Shown in pieces: positions 1 through 5,820 of a stretch of 6,717 bases of DNA. Position numbers and translations under genes: made by a program. Within the stretch, counting starts at the first letter, position 1. Each line of letters starts with the position of its first letter. The stretch covers positions 1 through 6,717 of the forward strand of contig JABSQL010000370.1 in assembly GCA_013215865.1 (NCBI GenBank), given 5' to 3'. The DNA is from Candidatus Margulisiibacteriota bacterium (GTDB taxonomy: Bacteria > Margulisbacteria > Marinamargulisbacteria > DT-59). The notes below the pieces were generated by a model. The model ran no database searches. It saw nothing but the letters and a program-made list of their open reading frames with translations, and was not told the DNA's origin.

Positions 1-1803
1 GTACCTGTGCTGGGTGGGGAAACCATTTATCATCCTTCCTATAACGACAATTGTTTAGTCAATGTAGCTGCCTTGGGCATTGTGGAAGAAGACAGAATCA
101 TTCACAGTTATGTCCCAAAGAAGGCTAAATCAGAACCTTATGTGTTTATATTAATTGGAAAATCCACCGATCAAACGGGCTTTGGTGGCGCCAGTTTTTC
201 TTCGGCGACCCTTGATTCAGATGATGACATGAAAAATGTGGGTGCCGTTCAGGTTCATGATCCCTTTTTAAAGCGTGTGGTAGTGGAAGCCATTAAGGCC
301 ATGACACAAGAGTTACATGATCAAGATATAGAAATTGGATTCAAAGATCTGGGTGCTGGCGGTATCTCATGTGCAGTATCTGAATTGGCAGCAGCCAGTG
401 GGTTTGGGTCTGAAATCCAATTGGAAAGTGTCAATGTAGCCCATGATGGGTTACCCCCAGAAGTGATTACGTGTTCTGAAACCCAAGAACGGTTTTGCGT
501 TGCAGTTCCTGAGACGGTAGCGGATCGGGTATGTGAGATTTTCAATGTTGATTTTGATTTGCCTCGTTTATATCATCAAGCAGGTGCGGCCATTATTGGA
601 AAGGTGACACAAGACCCTCACTTTATTGTCTATAATGGAAAGGAACAGGTATGCCATCTGCCGATAAATGTCATTACAACGGAAGTTCAGGTAGAACGAA
701 ATGCCCAGTCCAAGCCCATTCAGAAACACGCAGATTATGAAGGGGTTCCTGTGTCCGAAATTGCGTCATTATGTCAGTCTGTTTTGGGGTCGCCACAGGT
801 TATTTCTAAGCGATATGTATACCGATTTTATGATAATGCGGTGAGGGGAGATACCGTGATTTATCCCGGTGAGGGAGATGCCGTGGCAGTGACGCCTGTA
901 GAAGGTTGCCCAACAGGATTGGTTGTTAGTATGGACAGTAATGTATACGGTGAGGTAGATCCTTATGTTAGTGGAGCCGCAGCAGTCGCAGAAGCGGTCA
1001 GAAACATTGTTAGTGTGGGTGCCACTCCGATTGCTCTCACGGACTGTTTGAACTATGGAAACCCTGAAAAGCCAGAAGTATTTTTCGATTTTGAAGAAGG
1101 GGTAAAGGGAATATCAGATGCGTCGAATGCATTGGGATTTATAGAAGGAGAGCCTTTGCCCATTATTTCTGGAAACGTAAGTTTTTATAATGAATCTTCA
1201 AATGGCAAGGCGGTGGTGCCGTCTCCCGTTATTTTAGCGGTGGGTCGTCTCAGTCATTATGAGAAAGGACTTACCATGCAACTTCAGTCCTCAGATTCGA
1301 GATTAGTGTTGATAGGAGACCGTTTTCCAGAATTTGGCGGGACGCTGATTCGGCAATTTAAAGAAGGGTTAAACGGCGCAGCACCGCAGGTTCGGTTTTC
1401 TGAGGAAGCAAGGGCCAATAAAGTGCTTCACTCTCTTATTCAACAAGAGAAAATCAGATCTTGTCATGATATATCAACAGGTGGGCTTTGGGTCACACTG
1501 TGCGAAATGGTATTGGGGGAGCGGGGAAATGCCCGTGTGGGTGCGGTGTTGAACGTTCCTGAATCCTTGGACCCTTTTACTGTTTTCTTCTCTGAAAATG
1601 GGGGGTATTTATGTGAAGTATCTTCTGACGAATGTGAAGGCGTTGTAGACTCTTTCAAGAATCAGAATGTGTTTGTGTCTGAGATAGGGCATACACAGAA
1701 TGTTCTTGAGGTAACATTATCGAAGGATTCTTCTATTATAGGCTCGTTTTTAGCATCAGATTTAGAAGCCATTTGGAATCAACGGTCAACACTAAACGTA
1801 TGA
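1..1803 (+). CDS. purL: Phosphoribosylformylglycinamidine synthase, PurL subunit (5' end cut off by the window)
   Basis: PurL is the ATP-dependent synthetase of de novo purine biosynthesis; it converts FGAR to FGAM using ammonia supplied by a glutaminase (PurQ) with PurS. The reading frame is already open at base 1 (V-P-V-L-G-G-E), so the GTG at 7 is internal. About 600 C-terminal residues are visible. The two AIRS/PurM-like halves show: GGETIYHPSYNDNCLVN near the start, GFGGASFSS (~60), the AVQVHDPFLKR segment (~82), KDLGAGGISCAVSELA (~115), SETQERF (~159), then in the second half MDSNVYGEVDPYVSGA (~311), LTDCLNYGNPEKPEVF (~346), SGNVSFYNE (~390) and CHDISTGGLWVTLCEM (~488). The C-terminal length matches a stand-alone PurL (~740 residues in B. 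subtilis), not the fused 1,300-residue enteric enzyme; the missing N-terminus, which holds the catalytic His region, could still include a PurS fusion. Its TGA stop overlaps the ATG of the nuclease gene. Identity is secure; only the N-terminal architecture is unknown. Confidence 0.96.
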   Translation, partial: VPVLGGETIYHPSYNDNCLVNVAALGIVEEDRIIHSYVPKKAKSEPYVFILIGKSTDQTGFGGASFSSATLDSDDDMKNVGAVQVHDPFLKRVVVEAIKAMTQELHDQDIEIGFKDLGAGGISCAVSELAAASGFGSEIQLESVNVAHDGLPPEVITCSETQERFCVAVPETVADRVCEIFNVDFDLPRLYHQAGAAIIGKVTQDPHFIVYNGKEQVCHLPINVITTEVQVERNAQSKPIQKHADYEGVPVSEIASLCQSVLGSPQVISKRYVYRFYDNAVRGDTVIYPGEGDAVAVTPVEGCPTGLVVSMDSNVYGEVDPYVSGAAAVAEAVRNIVSVGATPIALTDCLNYGNPEKPEVFFDFEEGVKGISDASNALGFIEGEPLPIISGNVSFYNESSNGKAVVPSPVILAVGRLSHYEKGLTMQLQSSDSRLVLIGDRFPEFGGTLIRQFKEGLNGAAPQVRFSEEARANKVLHSLIQQEKIRSCHDISTGGLWVTLCEMVLGERGNARVGAVLNVPESLDPFTVFFSENGGYLCEVSSDECEGVVDSFKNQNVFVSEIGHTQNVLEVTLSKDSSIIGSFLASDLEAIWNQRSTLNV

Positions 1804-2324
1804 TATTCAGAAAGATAATATGTGTCTGTTTAGGCATCCTTTGGATCGGGATGGGAGGGGTGTTTTGTAATGAAAAAGCAGCAGTATTGAAGGTAACAGA
1901 TGGCGATACGATGGTTGTTTTTGTGAATGGCAAGGTTGAGAATGTAAGGTTGTTGGGTATTGATGCCCCTGAAAGCAAGCCCAATGATAAAGCATTAAAG
2001 CAAACAAAGGAATCAACCATGACCATGGGGACGATTTTACAGGCAGGCTTAACAGCTAAGCTGTATTTGAAGAGTTTGGTAAAGCCGGGAGATGTGGTGG
2101 AATTGGAATTTGATAATCGAAAGCGGGATTGGTATCAACGGCTTTTGGCCTATGTTTATATACAAGACGGTCGAATGATAAATGAGCTTATGGTGAAGAA
2201 TGGATTTGCAAAGCCTCTCAGTTATGCACCGAATATTAAGTACAAAGAACGATTTAAAAAGGTATATTATTGGGCAGATCATGACGGAAGGGGATTGCAT
2301 CGGTTTGCTGGGCAAGGGATGTAG
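1800..2324 (+). CDS. Exported thermonuclease-family (SNase-like) nuclease
   Basis: This is a small Ca2+-dependent type phosphodiesterase of the staphylococcal nuclease fold, predicted to cut DNA or RNA outside the cytoplasm. I take ATG 1800 as the start (174 residues): it gives a compact signal peptide (R4-K5, then a hydrophobic stretch to about G20) and an ATGA overlap with the purL stop. A TTG nine codons upstream (1773) would bury the signal. Signal peptidase I could cut after V-F-C23; the site is a poor lipobox because F22 precedes the Cys. Catalytic residues known from S. aureus nuclease are all present: VTDGDT with D36 (D21), R50 in VRLLGIDAPES (R35), D55 (D40), E58 (E43) and R114 in DWYQRLLAYVY (R87). 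Spacing from E58 to R114 is about 12 residues longer than in the S. aureus enzyme, so one loop is larger. No clear Shine-Dalgarno precedes the ATG, which favours translational coupling to purL. The family is certain; secretion is a prediction and the biological role is unknown. Confidence 0.93.
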   Translation: MIFRKIICVCLGILWIGMGGVFCNEKAAVLKVTDGDTMVVFVNGKVENVRLLGIDAPESKPNDKALKQTKESTMTMGTILQAGLTAKLYLKSLVKPGDVVELEFDNRKRDWYQRLLAYVYIQDGRMINELMVKNGFAKPLSYAPNIKYKERFKKVYYWADHDGRGLHRFAGQGM

Positions 2325-2360
2325 GGTATCTCTGTAAATTGGAGGTGTTTGATTAAAGTA

Positions 2361-2400
2361 TCATTTTTGGTCATGAATATTTTTCTTTGGTTATGCATAT
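2361..2400. repeat. Imperfect 20-bp tandem repeat (two copies)
   Basis: Two adjoining 20-bp units match at 15 of 20 positions. The shared core is TTTGGTYATG followed by a variable base and ATAT: the first unit ends TTGGTCATGAATAT and the second TTGGTTATGCATAT. It lies just after the nuclease gene. It could be a protein-binding pair or a chance similarity in AT-rich DNA; nothing else identifies it. Confidence 0.35.
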
Positions 2401-2451
2401 TCTGAAAATCGATTATAATCTGCTTTATTTTGTTTTTCATGTTAAAACTAT

Positions 2452-2479
2452 CTTTATCATAAAGACAATTTATCATAAC
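2452..2479. promoter_or_regulatory. Paired operator-like palindromes (TTTATCATAA twice)
   Basis: The word TTTATCATAA occurs at 2453-2462 and again at 2469-2478, 16 bp start to start. Each copy is a dyad around a central C: CTTTAT-C-ATAAAG in the first copy and TTAT-C-ATAA in the second. They sit about 30 to 50 bp upstream of the best promoter for the unknown gene. Paired identical dyads are a common layout for a repressor or activator site, but no known regulator is recognised from this word, so function is inferred from arrangement only. Confidence 0.35.
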
Positions 2480-2509
2480 AGAGGATTTGGGTATAAAAAA
2501 CTGCAATTA

Positions 2510-2537
2510 TTGGCCATAAATGTTCGATATATATAGT
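2510..2537 (+). promoter_or_regulatory. Candidate sigma70-like promoter for the unknown gene
   Basis: A -35-like TTGGCC (2510-2515, 4 of 6 consensus) and a -10-like TATAGT (2532-2537, 5 of 6) are separated by 16 bp. Transcription would start near 2544 and give a leader of roughly 80 nt before the ATG at 2623. In DNA this AT-rich other -10 matches exist, for example TATAAA near 2492, so this is only the best of several. Confidence 0.35.
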
Positions 2538-2587
2538 AGAAGGCAAGATAATTATTTATATGCAAACTTATGTTGAAGGGTGTTGCC

Positions 2588-2611
2588 ATGGGATACATGG
2601 TGATAAAATAA
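2588..2611 (+). CDS. Possible 7-codon leader ORF
   Basis: ATG at 2588 opens a 7-residue frame (M-G-Y-M-V-I-K) that stops at TAA 2609-2611. A GAAGGG stretch (2575-2580) stands 7 nt before the ATG and could serve as a ribosome site. The stop touches the Shine-Dalgarno of the next gene, so ribosomes finishing here could feed that start. The peptide has no run of one amino acid that would suggest classical attenuation. Such short frames arise by chance, so support is weak. Confidence 0.15.
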   Translation: MGYMVIK

Positions 2612-2615
2612 GGAG
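2611..2615 (+). promoter_or_regulatory. Strong Shine-Dalgarno for the unknown gene
   Basis: AGGAG lies 7 nt before the ATG at 2623. An in-frame TAA at 2617-2619 sits between the two, which rules out any upstream start for the gene and fixes 2623 as the first possible start. Confidence 0.85.
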
Positions 2616-2622
2616 ATAAAAG

Positions 2623-4506
2623 ATGTCCAATTCAAACCATACGTTCTATATTCCTGTAATGGGAACCGCATTTACCATAGATGCGCCGCTTAAGGTGGCT
2701 AAATATGGTATTTCTTCTGTTATTTCAATCGGTGATAATGAGCTTTGTGAGCAGATGCGGGAATATCATTCTAAGAAAAATAACATCCCGTTTGAGCCCA
2801 TCTTAAAATTTTCCTCAGATGACTATCGATCAGAACGAATTACTTCGTATTTGAACATGGTATACACCCTCGTCAAACAACAAATCGAGACGTTGCGCCA
2901 ACTTCCTTTTAAGTCAGGTTCTGATATCGATAAATATTTCGAAATGCTGCCGGAAAAATCAACATTAAAGCAACAATATCAATGCATGCTGGAAACCACA
3001 GAACCTAAAGAAAAAGAAGACCTGCAAAAACAGCTTCGACAGGGTATAACCGCCGGTTCCATTGATGTCAATATCATGACCAAGATCGACCGTGATAATC
3101 GGGATAAAGAAGGCAAAATCCAAGCACCTGAATATGGAGATGCGATTACTGCTCTAAGAGGGTTTGCGAATAGTCAGTTATCCGCAGCGATTATTTTTTC
3201 AGCCGGATTTAACCGAAGACTGTATGCCTATTGTGAGCAATGCCCAGACTTTTTTCCAGATAAAAACGGTCATCTTAAAAAGAGAATAATCTTAAAAGTA
3301 TCCGATTACAGGTCTTCTTGGACCCAAGGAAAATTTTTAGCCAAGAAAGGTATTTGGATATCTGAACATCGCATAGAATCAGGCCTCAATTGTGGGGGAC
3401 ATGCCTTTGCCACAAATGGACATCTCATGGGGCCTATTTTAGAAGAATTTAAAGTGAAACGTTCGGAACTAACACAACAGCTTTTTGATATATGCAATGA
3501 GGCGCTTGAGAAGAAAGACAAAAGAACATATCAAGAAATACCTGAAACCAAAGTGACTGTTCAAGGCGGAATTGGAACGGCACATGAACAAGGCTTCCTG
3601 TTAGATCATTATGGCGTTAATGGTACCGGTTGGGCGACGCCTTTTCTATTGGTGCCGGAAGTCACTACAGTAGATGATAAAACACGGGCCCACTTGGCAG
3701 CAGTTGGAAAGAAAGACTTATATCTGAGTGATGTATCTCCATTGGGGGTTCCGTTTAATACAGTGAGGGGTACGGATAGTGAGAAACTCCGTGAAAAAAG
3801 AATAGAAGAAGGTAAGCCAGGAAGTCCCTGTCCCAAAGGACACTTGATCTCCAATACAGAATTTACCAAAATCCCCATTTGCACAGCCTCAAAACTGTAT
3901 CAACGCAAAAAAATAGAACATATTAATAAGCAAGGACTTGGCATTCAAGCAATAAAAGAAGCGGTACGAAAAGTAGTGGCTAAAACATGTTTGTGCGAAG
4001 ATTTAGCAGCAGGCTCTTTAAGAAAATATCAGGTAGAAAATAAACGTGAACAGGCAACGGCAGTATGCCCAGGACCCAACCTGGCCTATTTCAGTAAAAT
4101 GGCGACGTTAAAAGAAATGGTAGGGCATATCTACGGCCGCTTGTCATTGTTGAATGACCTGTATCGTCCCAATATGTTTGTCAGTGAATTAAAACTATAC
4201 ATTGACTATTTGGCCAAACAAATGAAGGAAGCATCTCCCATTACTGAGAAACAGACTGCCCATTTTAATGCCTTCAAACAGAACCTAATAGACGGAATAG
4301 AATACTATATGTCCATGGTACCCAAACTGGTTAAAGAAACAGAACCTTACCGAGAAAGAATGAAGGCCGATCTAATATCACTCCGAAAAGAACTGGAAGC
4401 TCTATTTGAAAAGCAAAAAGATCATCTTCCTGATCTACCACCTATTGTAAAGGCAGAAATTGCAAAGGTTGTGAAAAACATTAGCCCCGTTGCTCGGGCT
4501 GTTTAG
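2623..4506 (+). CDS. Uncharacterised 627-residue protein with a nitronate monooxygenase/IMPDH-like barrel core and a cysteine cluster
   Basis: I cannot assign a named function. The N-terminus (PVMGTAFTIDAPLKVAKYGI, residues 11-30) reads like the first strand and substrate loop of a flavin TIM barrel. LNCGGHAFATNG (256-266) resembles the GGH segment of nitronate monooxygenases. VQGGIGTAHEQGFLLDHYG (313-331) followed by GTGWATPFLLVPE (334-346) resembles their GGI...GT-x-F FMN-phosphate motif. These likenesses are by eye and the match is distant. Additions to the core are a charged helical stretch (about 85-165), a cysteine-bearing region (C403 in SPCPKGH, C420, C456-L-C458, C482 in VCPGPN) that could hold a metal or Fe-S cluster, and a helical C-terminus (about 495-600). 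C204-x2-C207 lies within the barrel part. There is no signal peptide or membrane segment, so it should be cytoplasmic. It appears monocistronic: its own ribosome site and candidate promoter lie upstream, and the next gene is convergent. An FMN-dependent oxidoreductase is the best guess; whether it uses a nitronate, an enoyl or another substrate cannot be read from the sequence. Confidence 0.85.
   Translation: MSNSNHTFYIPVMGTAFTIDAPLKVAKYGISSVISIGDNELCEQMREYHSKKNNIPFEPILKFSSDDYRSERITSYLNMVYTLVKQQIETLRQLPFKSGSDIDKYFEMLPEKSTLKQQYQCMLETTEPKEKEDLQKQLRQGITAGSIDVNIMTKIDRDNRDKEGKIQAPEYGDAITALRGFANSQLSAAIIFSAGFNRRLYAYCEQCPDFFPDKNGHLKKRIILKVSDYRSSWTQGKFLAKKGIWISEHRIESGLNCGGHAFATNGHLMGPILEEFKVKRSELTQQLFDICNEALEKKDKRTYQEIPETKVTVQGGIGTAHEQGFLLDHYGVNGTGWATPFLLVPEVTTVDDKTRAHLAAVGKKDLYLSDVSPLGVPFNTVRGTDSEKLREKRIEEGKPGSPCPKGHLISNTEFTKIPICTASKLYQRKKIEHINKQGLGIQAIKEAVRKVVAKTCLCEDLAAGSLRKYQVENKREQATAVCPGPNLAYFSKMATLKEMVGHIYGRLSLLNDLYRPNMFVSELKLYIDYLAKQMKEASPITEKQTAHFNAFKQNLIDGIEYYMSMVPKLVKETEPYRERMKADLISLRKELEALFEKQKDHLPDLPPIVKAEIAKVVKNISPVARAV
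4474..4504 (-). terminator. Rho-independent terminator for the secretion operon
   Basis: Read on the - strand, AGCCC (4500-4496) pairs with GGGCT (4487-4483), with an 8-nt loop. An alternative pairing shortens the loop to 5 nt with a bulged base. The hairpin is followed by AATGTTTTTC, a T-run suited to termination. It starts about 12 nt after the stop of the HlyD-type gene. It lies wholly inside the last codons of the unknown + strand gene, so it also constrains that protein's C-terminus. On the + strand the stem is followed only by GTTTAG, a poor T-run. Confidence 0.5.
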
Positions 4507-4512
4507 ATATAC

Positions 4513-5820
4513 TTAATCTTCTCGAAAAGTCCTTTTTAATGTATCTGTGATGGGACTCATTAAATAGGACAATAATGTTCTTACGCCTGTTACAATGTAA
4601 ATTTCTGCTGTCATCCCAGGATATAGCGTCACATCTTTGAACTTACTTAATTCATGACTGTCCAACCGTACTCTTGCAGTGAAATAGGGGGCACCTGTCA
4701 TTTGATCTATGAATCGATCCGGAGATACCTGTATCACTTTCCCCTCGAGAAGAGGAACGGATTTATATTTAAATGCAGATAAACGAACTTTAGCAGATAA
4801 ACCCACATGAACAACATCGATATCTTGAGGGTTGACCTTTGCCTCTATAATTAACTCCTCATCTTGAGGAACTATATCCATAATGGAGGTTCCAGGAGAA
4901 ATGACACCTCCGATCGTATGATAGTTAAGGCCTGTTACGACCCCTGAATTGGTTGCTTTTATTTCTCCTCGATTTAATGTGTCTTTAGACGCAAGAATAT
5001 GTTCTTCTATGTTAGACATGTTTATATGAACGTCTTGTAGCTCAGACGCAATATCATTTAACGTATTATTCTGAAAAGACACACGATCCATTTTGGTTTC
5101 AATAATCGCTTGCTTTACTTTTGAAATTGATGCTGTATAGGCCCCAATACTGCCCAATAGTCTTGCTTTTTCTTTTTTGAGTCCTATTAATTCTTGTAGA
5201 GAAACAAACCCTTTTTTGAGTAACTGCTCTTGAAAAGTAATTTCCTTTTTTACCAATCGTAATTGCTCTTTTGAGGCAATTATTTGAGATTTTAATGATT
5301 CAATTTCTTTCTCAATTTGCTTTACTTTTTGGTCAAAAATTTCCAGCTGACTTTTAAACAGCTGTTTACGAGTTGTGAAATATTTCTTTTCGCCTGAAAT
5401 AAGTTTTGAGACGACATCAGGATCAAAATCTTTGTAAACAATACCATGTATGTCAAAGGATGAATTCCCATCTCGTTCTGCTGTTAACCGATCAGATTTC
5501 GCCTGTAATGCAATGCGTTTTTTTAAATGAATATTTAGGGCTGCTTTCATACTTGTATCCTCTAAAGTGATCAATACTTGGCCTGCTTTAACGGTTTGAC
5601 CTTCATGTATCAAAATTGACTTAATAATGCCACCTTCAAGGTGTTGGACTGTTTTTCGGCTGCTGCTTACAATAACAATTCCAGGTGCTATAGCGGCACT
5701 GTTTAGAGGTGCAATAATACTCCAGAGTCCAAAAACGATGAAGAATATGACCATCAAAAATATCCCGACACGAATCGGATCTTTGGCAATATTTTGGAGG
5801 TTTTCTGACCCTTCTAACAT
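4513..5820 (-). CDS. Type I secretion membrane fusion protein, HlyD/PrtE family
   Basis: This is the periplasmic adaptor that links an inner-membrane ABC exporter to a TolC-type outer-membrane channel for one-step protein secretion. The 435 residues are full length for the family. Order of parts: short cytoplasmic N-terminus, one membrane segment (about 18-37), first half of the lipoyl domain (VQHLEGGIIKSILIHEG at 58-74, then V-x-x-G-Q-V-L-x-x-L-E-D-T to 89), long coiled-coil arms (about 93-285, with KKGFVSLQEL at the turn near 202), second lipoyl half (IKATNSGVVTGL, 287-298; GGVISPGTSIMDIVP, 304-318), and beta-barrel to about 410. The tail SYLMSPITDTLKRTFRED is typical of PrtE/HlyD proteins. 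The ATG shares one base with the TAA of the upstream ABC gene and lacks a good Shine-Dalgarno, so translation is probably coupled. Family assignment is secure; the exported substrate (RTX protease, lipase, adhesin or other) cannot be told. Confidence 0.95.
   Translation of the reverse strand: MLEGSENLQNIAKDPIRVGIFLMVIFFIVFGLWSIIAPLNSAAIAPGIVIVSSSRKTVQHLEGGIIKSILIHEGQTVKAGQVLITLEDTSMKAALNIHLKKRIALQAKSDRLTAERDGNSSFDIHGIVYKDFDPDVVSKLISGEKKYFTTRKQLFKSQLEIFDQKVKQIEKEIESLKSQIIASKEQLRLVKKEITFQEQLLKKGFVSLQELIGLKKEKARLLGSIGAYTASISKVKQAIIETKMDRVSFQNNTLNDIASELQDVHINMSNIEEHILASKDTLNRGEIKATNSGVVTGLNYHTIGGVISPGTSIMDIVPQDEELIIEAKVNPQDIDVVHVGLSAKVRLSAFKYKSVPLLEGKVIQVSPDRFIDQMTGAPYFTARVRLDSHELSKFKDVTLYPGMTAEIYIVTGVRTLLSYLMSPITDTLKRTFRED

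Larger units (their letters stand above)
2325..2622. other. AT-rich intergenic region between nuclease gene and the unknown gene
   Basis: This 298-bp stretch has no credible protein gene on either strand. It is strongly AT-rich and packed with short dyads: TATGCATA (2392-2399), GATTATAATC (2411-2420), CTTTATCATAAAG (2452-2464) and TTATTGGCCATAA (2507-2519). I see no GC-rich hairpin with a T-run that would end the purL-nuclease transcript. The right end holds the signals of the downstream gene, listed separately. Many short dyads are expected by chance in such AT-rich DNA, so only the repeated word and the promoter are worth attention. Confidence 0.7.

Noticed and set aside
1773..1799. TTG at 1773 as the start of the nuclease
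   Set aside because: It adds nine polar residues in front of the signal peptide and has only a weak ribosome site. ATG 1800 gives a clean signal peptide and the ATGA overlap.
1857..1871. Lipoprotein signal around C23 of the nuclease
   Set aside because: The residues before the Cys are G-V-F; Phe at -1 does not fit the lipobox, so ordinary signal peptidase cleavage is more likely.
1736..2026. 96-residue and 69-residue - strand frames across the purL-nuclease junction
   Set aside because: They lie antisense to well-supported genes, show no family motifs and match shadow composition.
2279..2506. 75-residue frame on the - strand in the intergenic region
   Set aside because: It starts at TTG, has no convincing ribosome site, runs antisense into the nuclease gene and has the K/I/N-rich composition expected of random AT-rich DNA.
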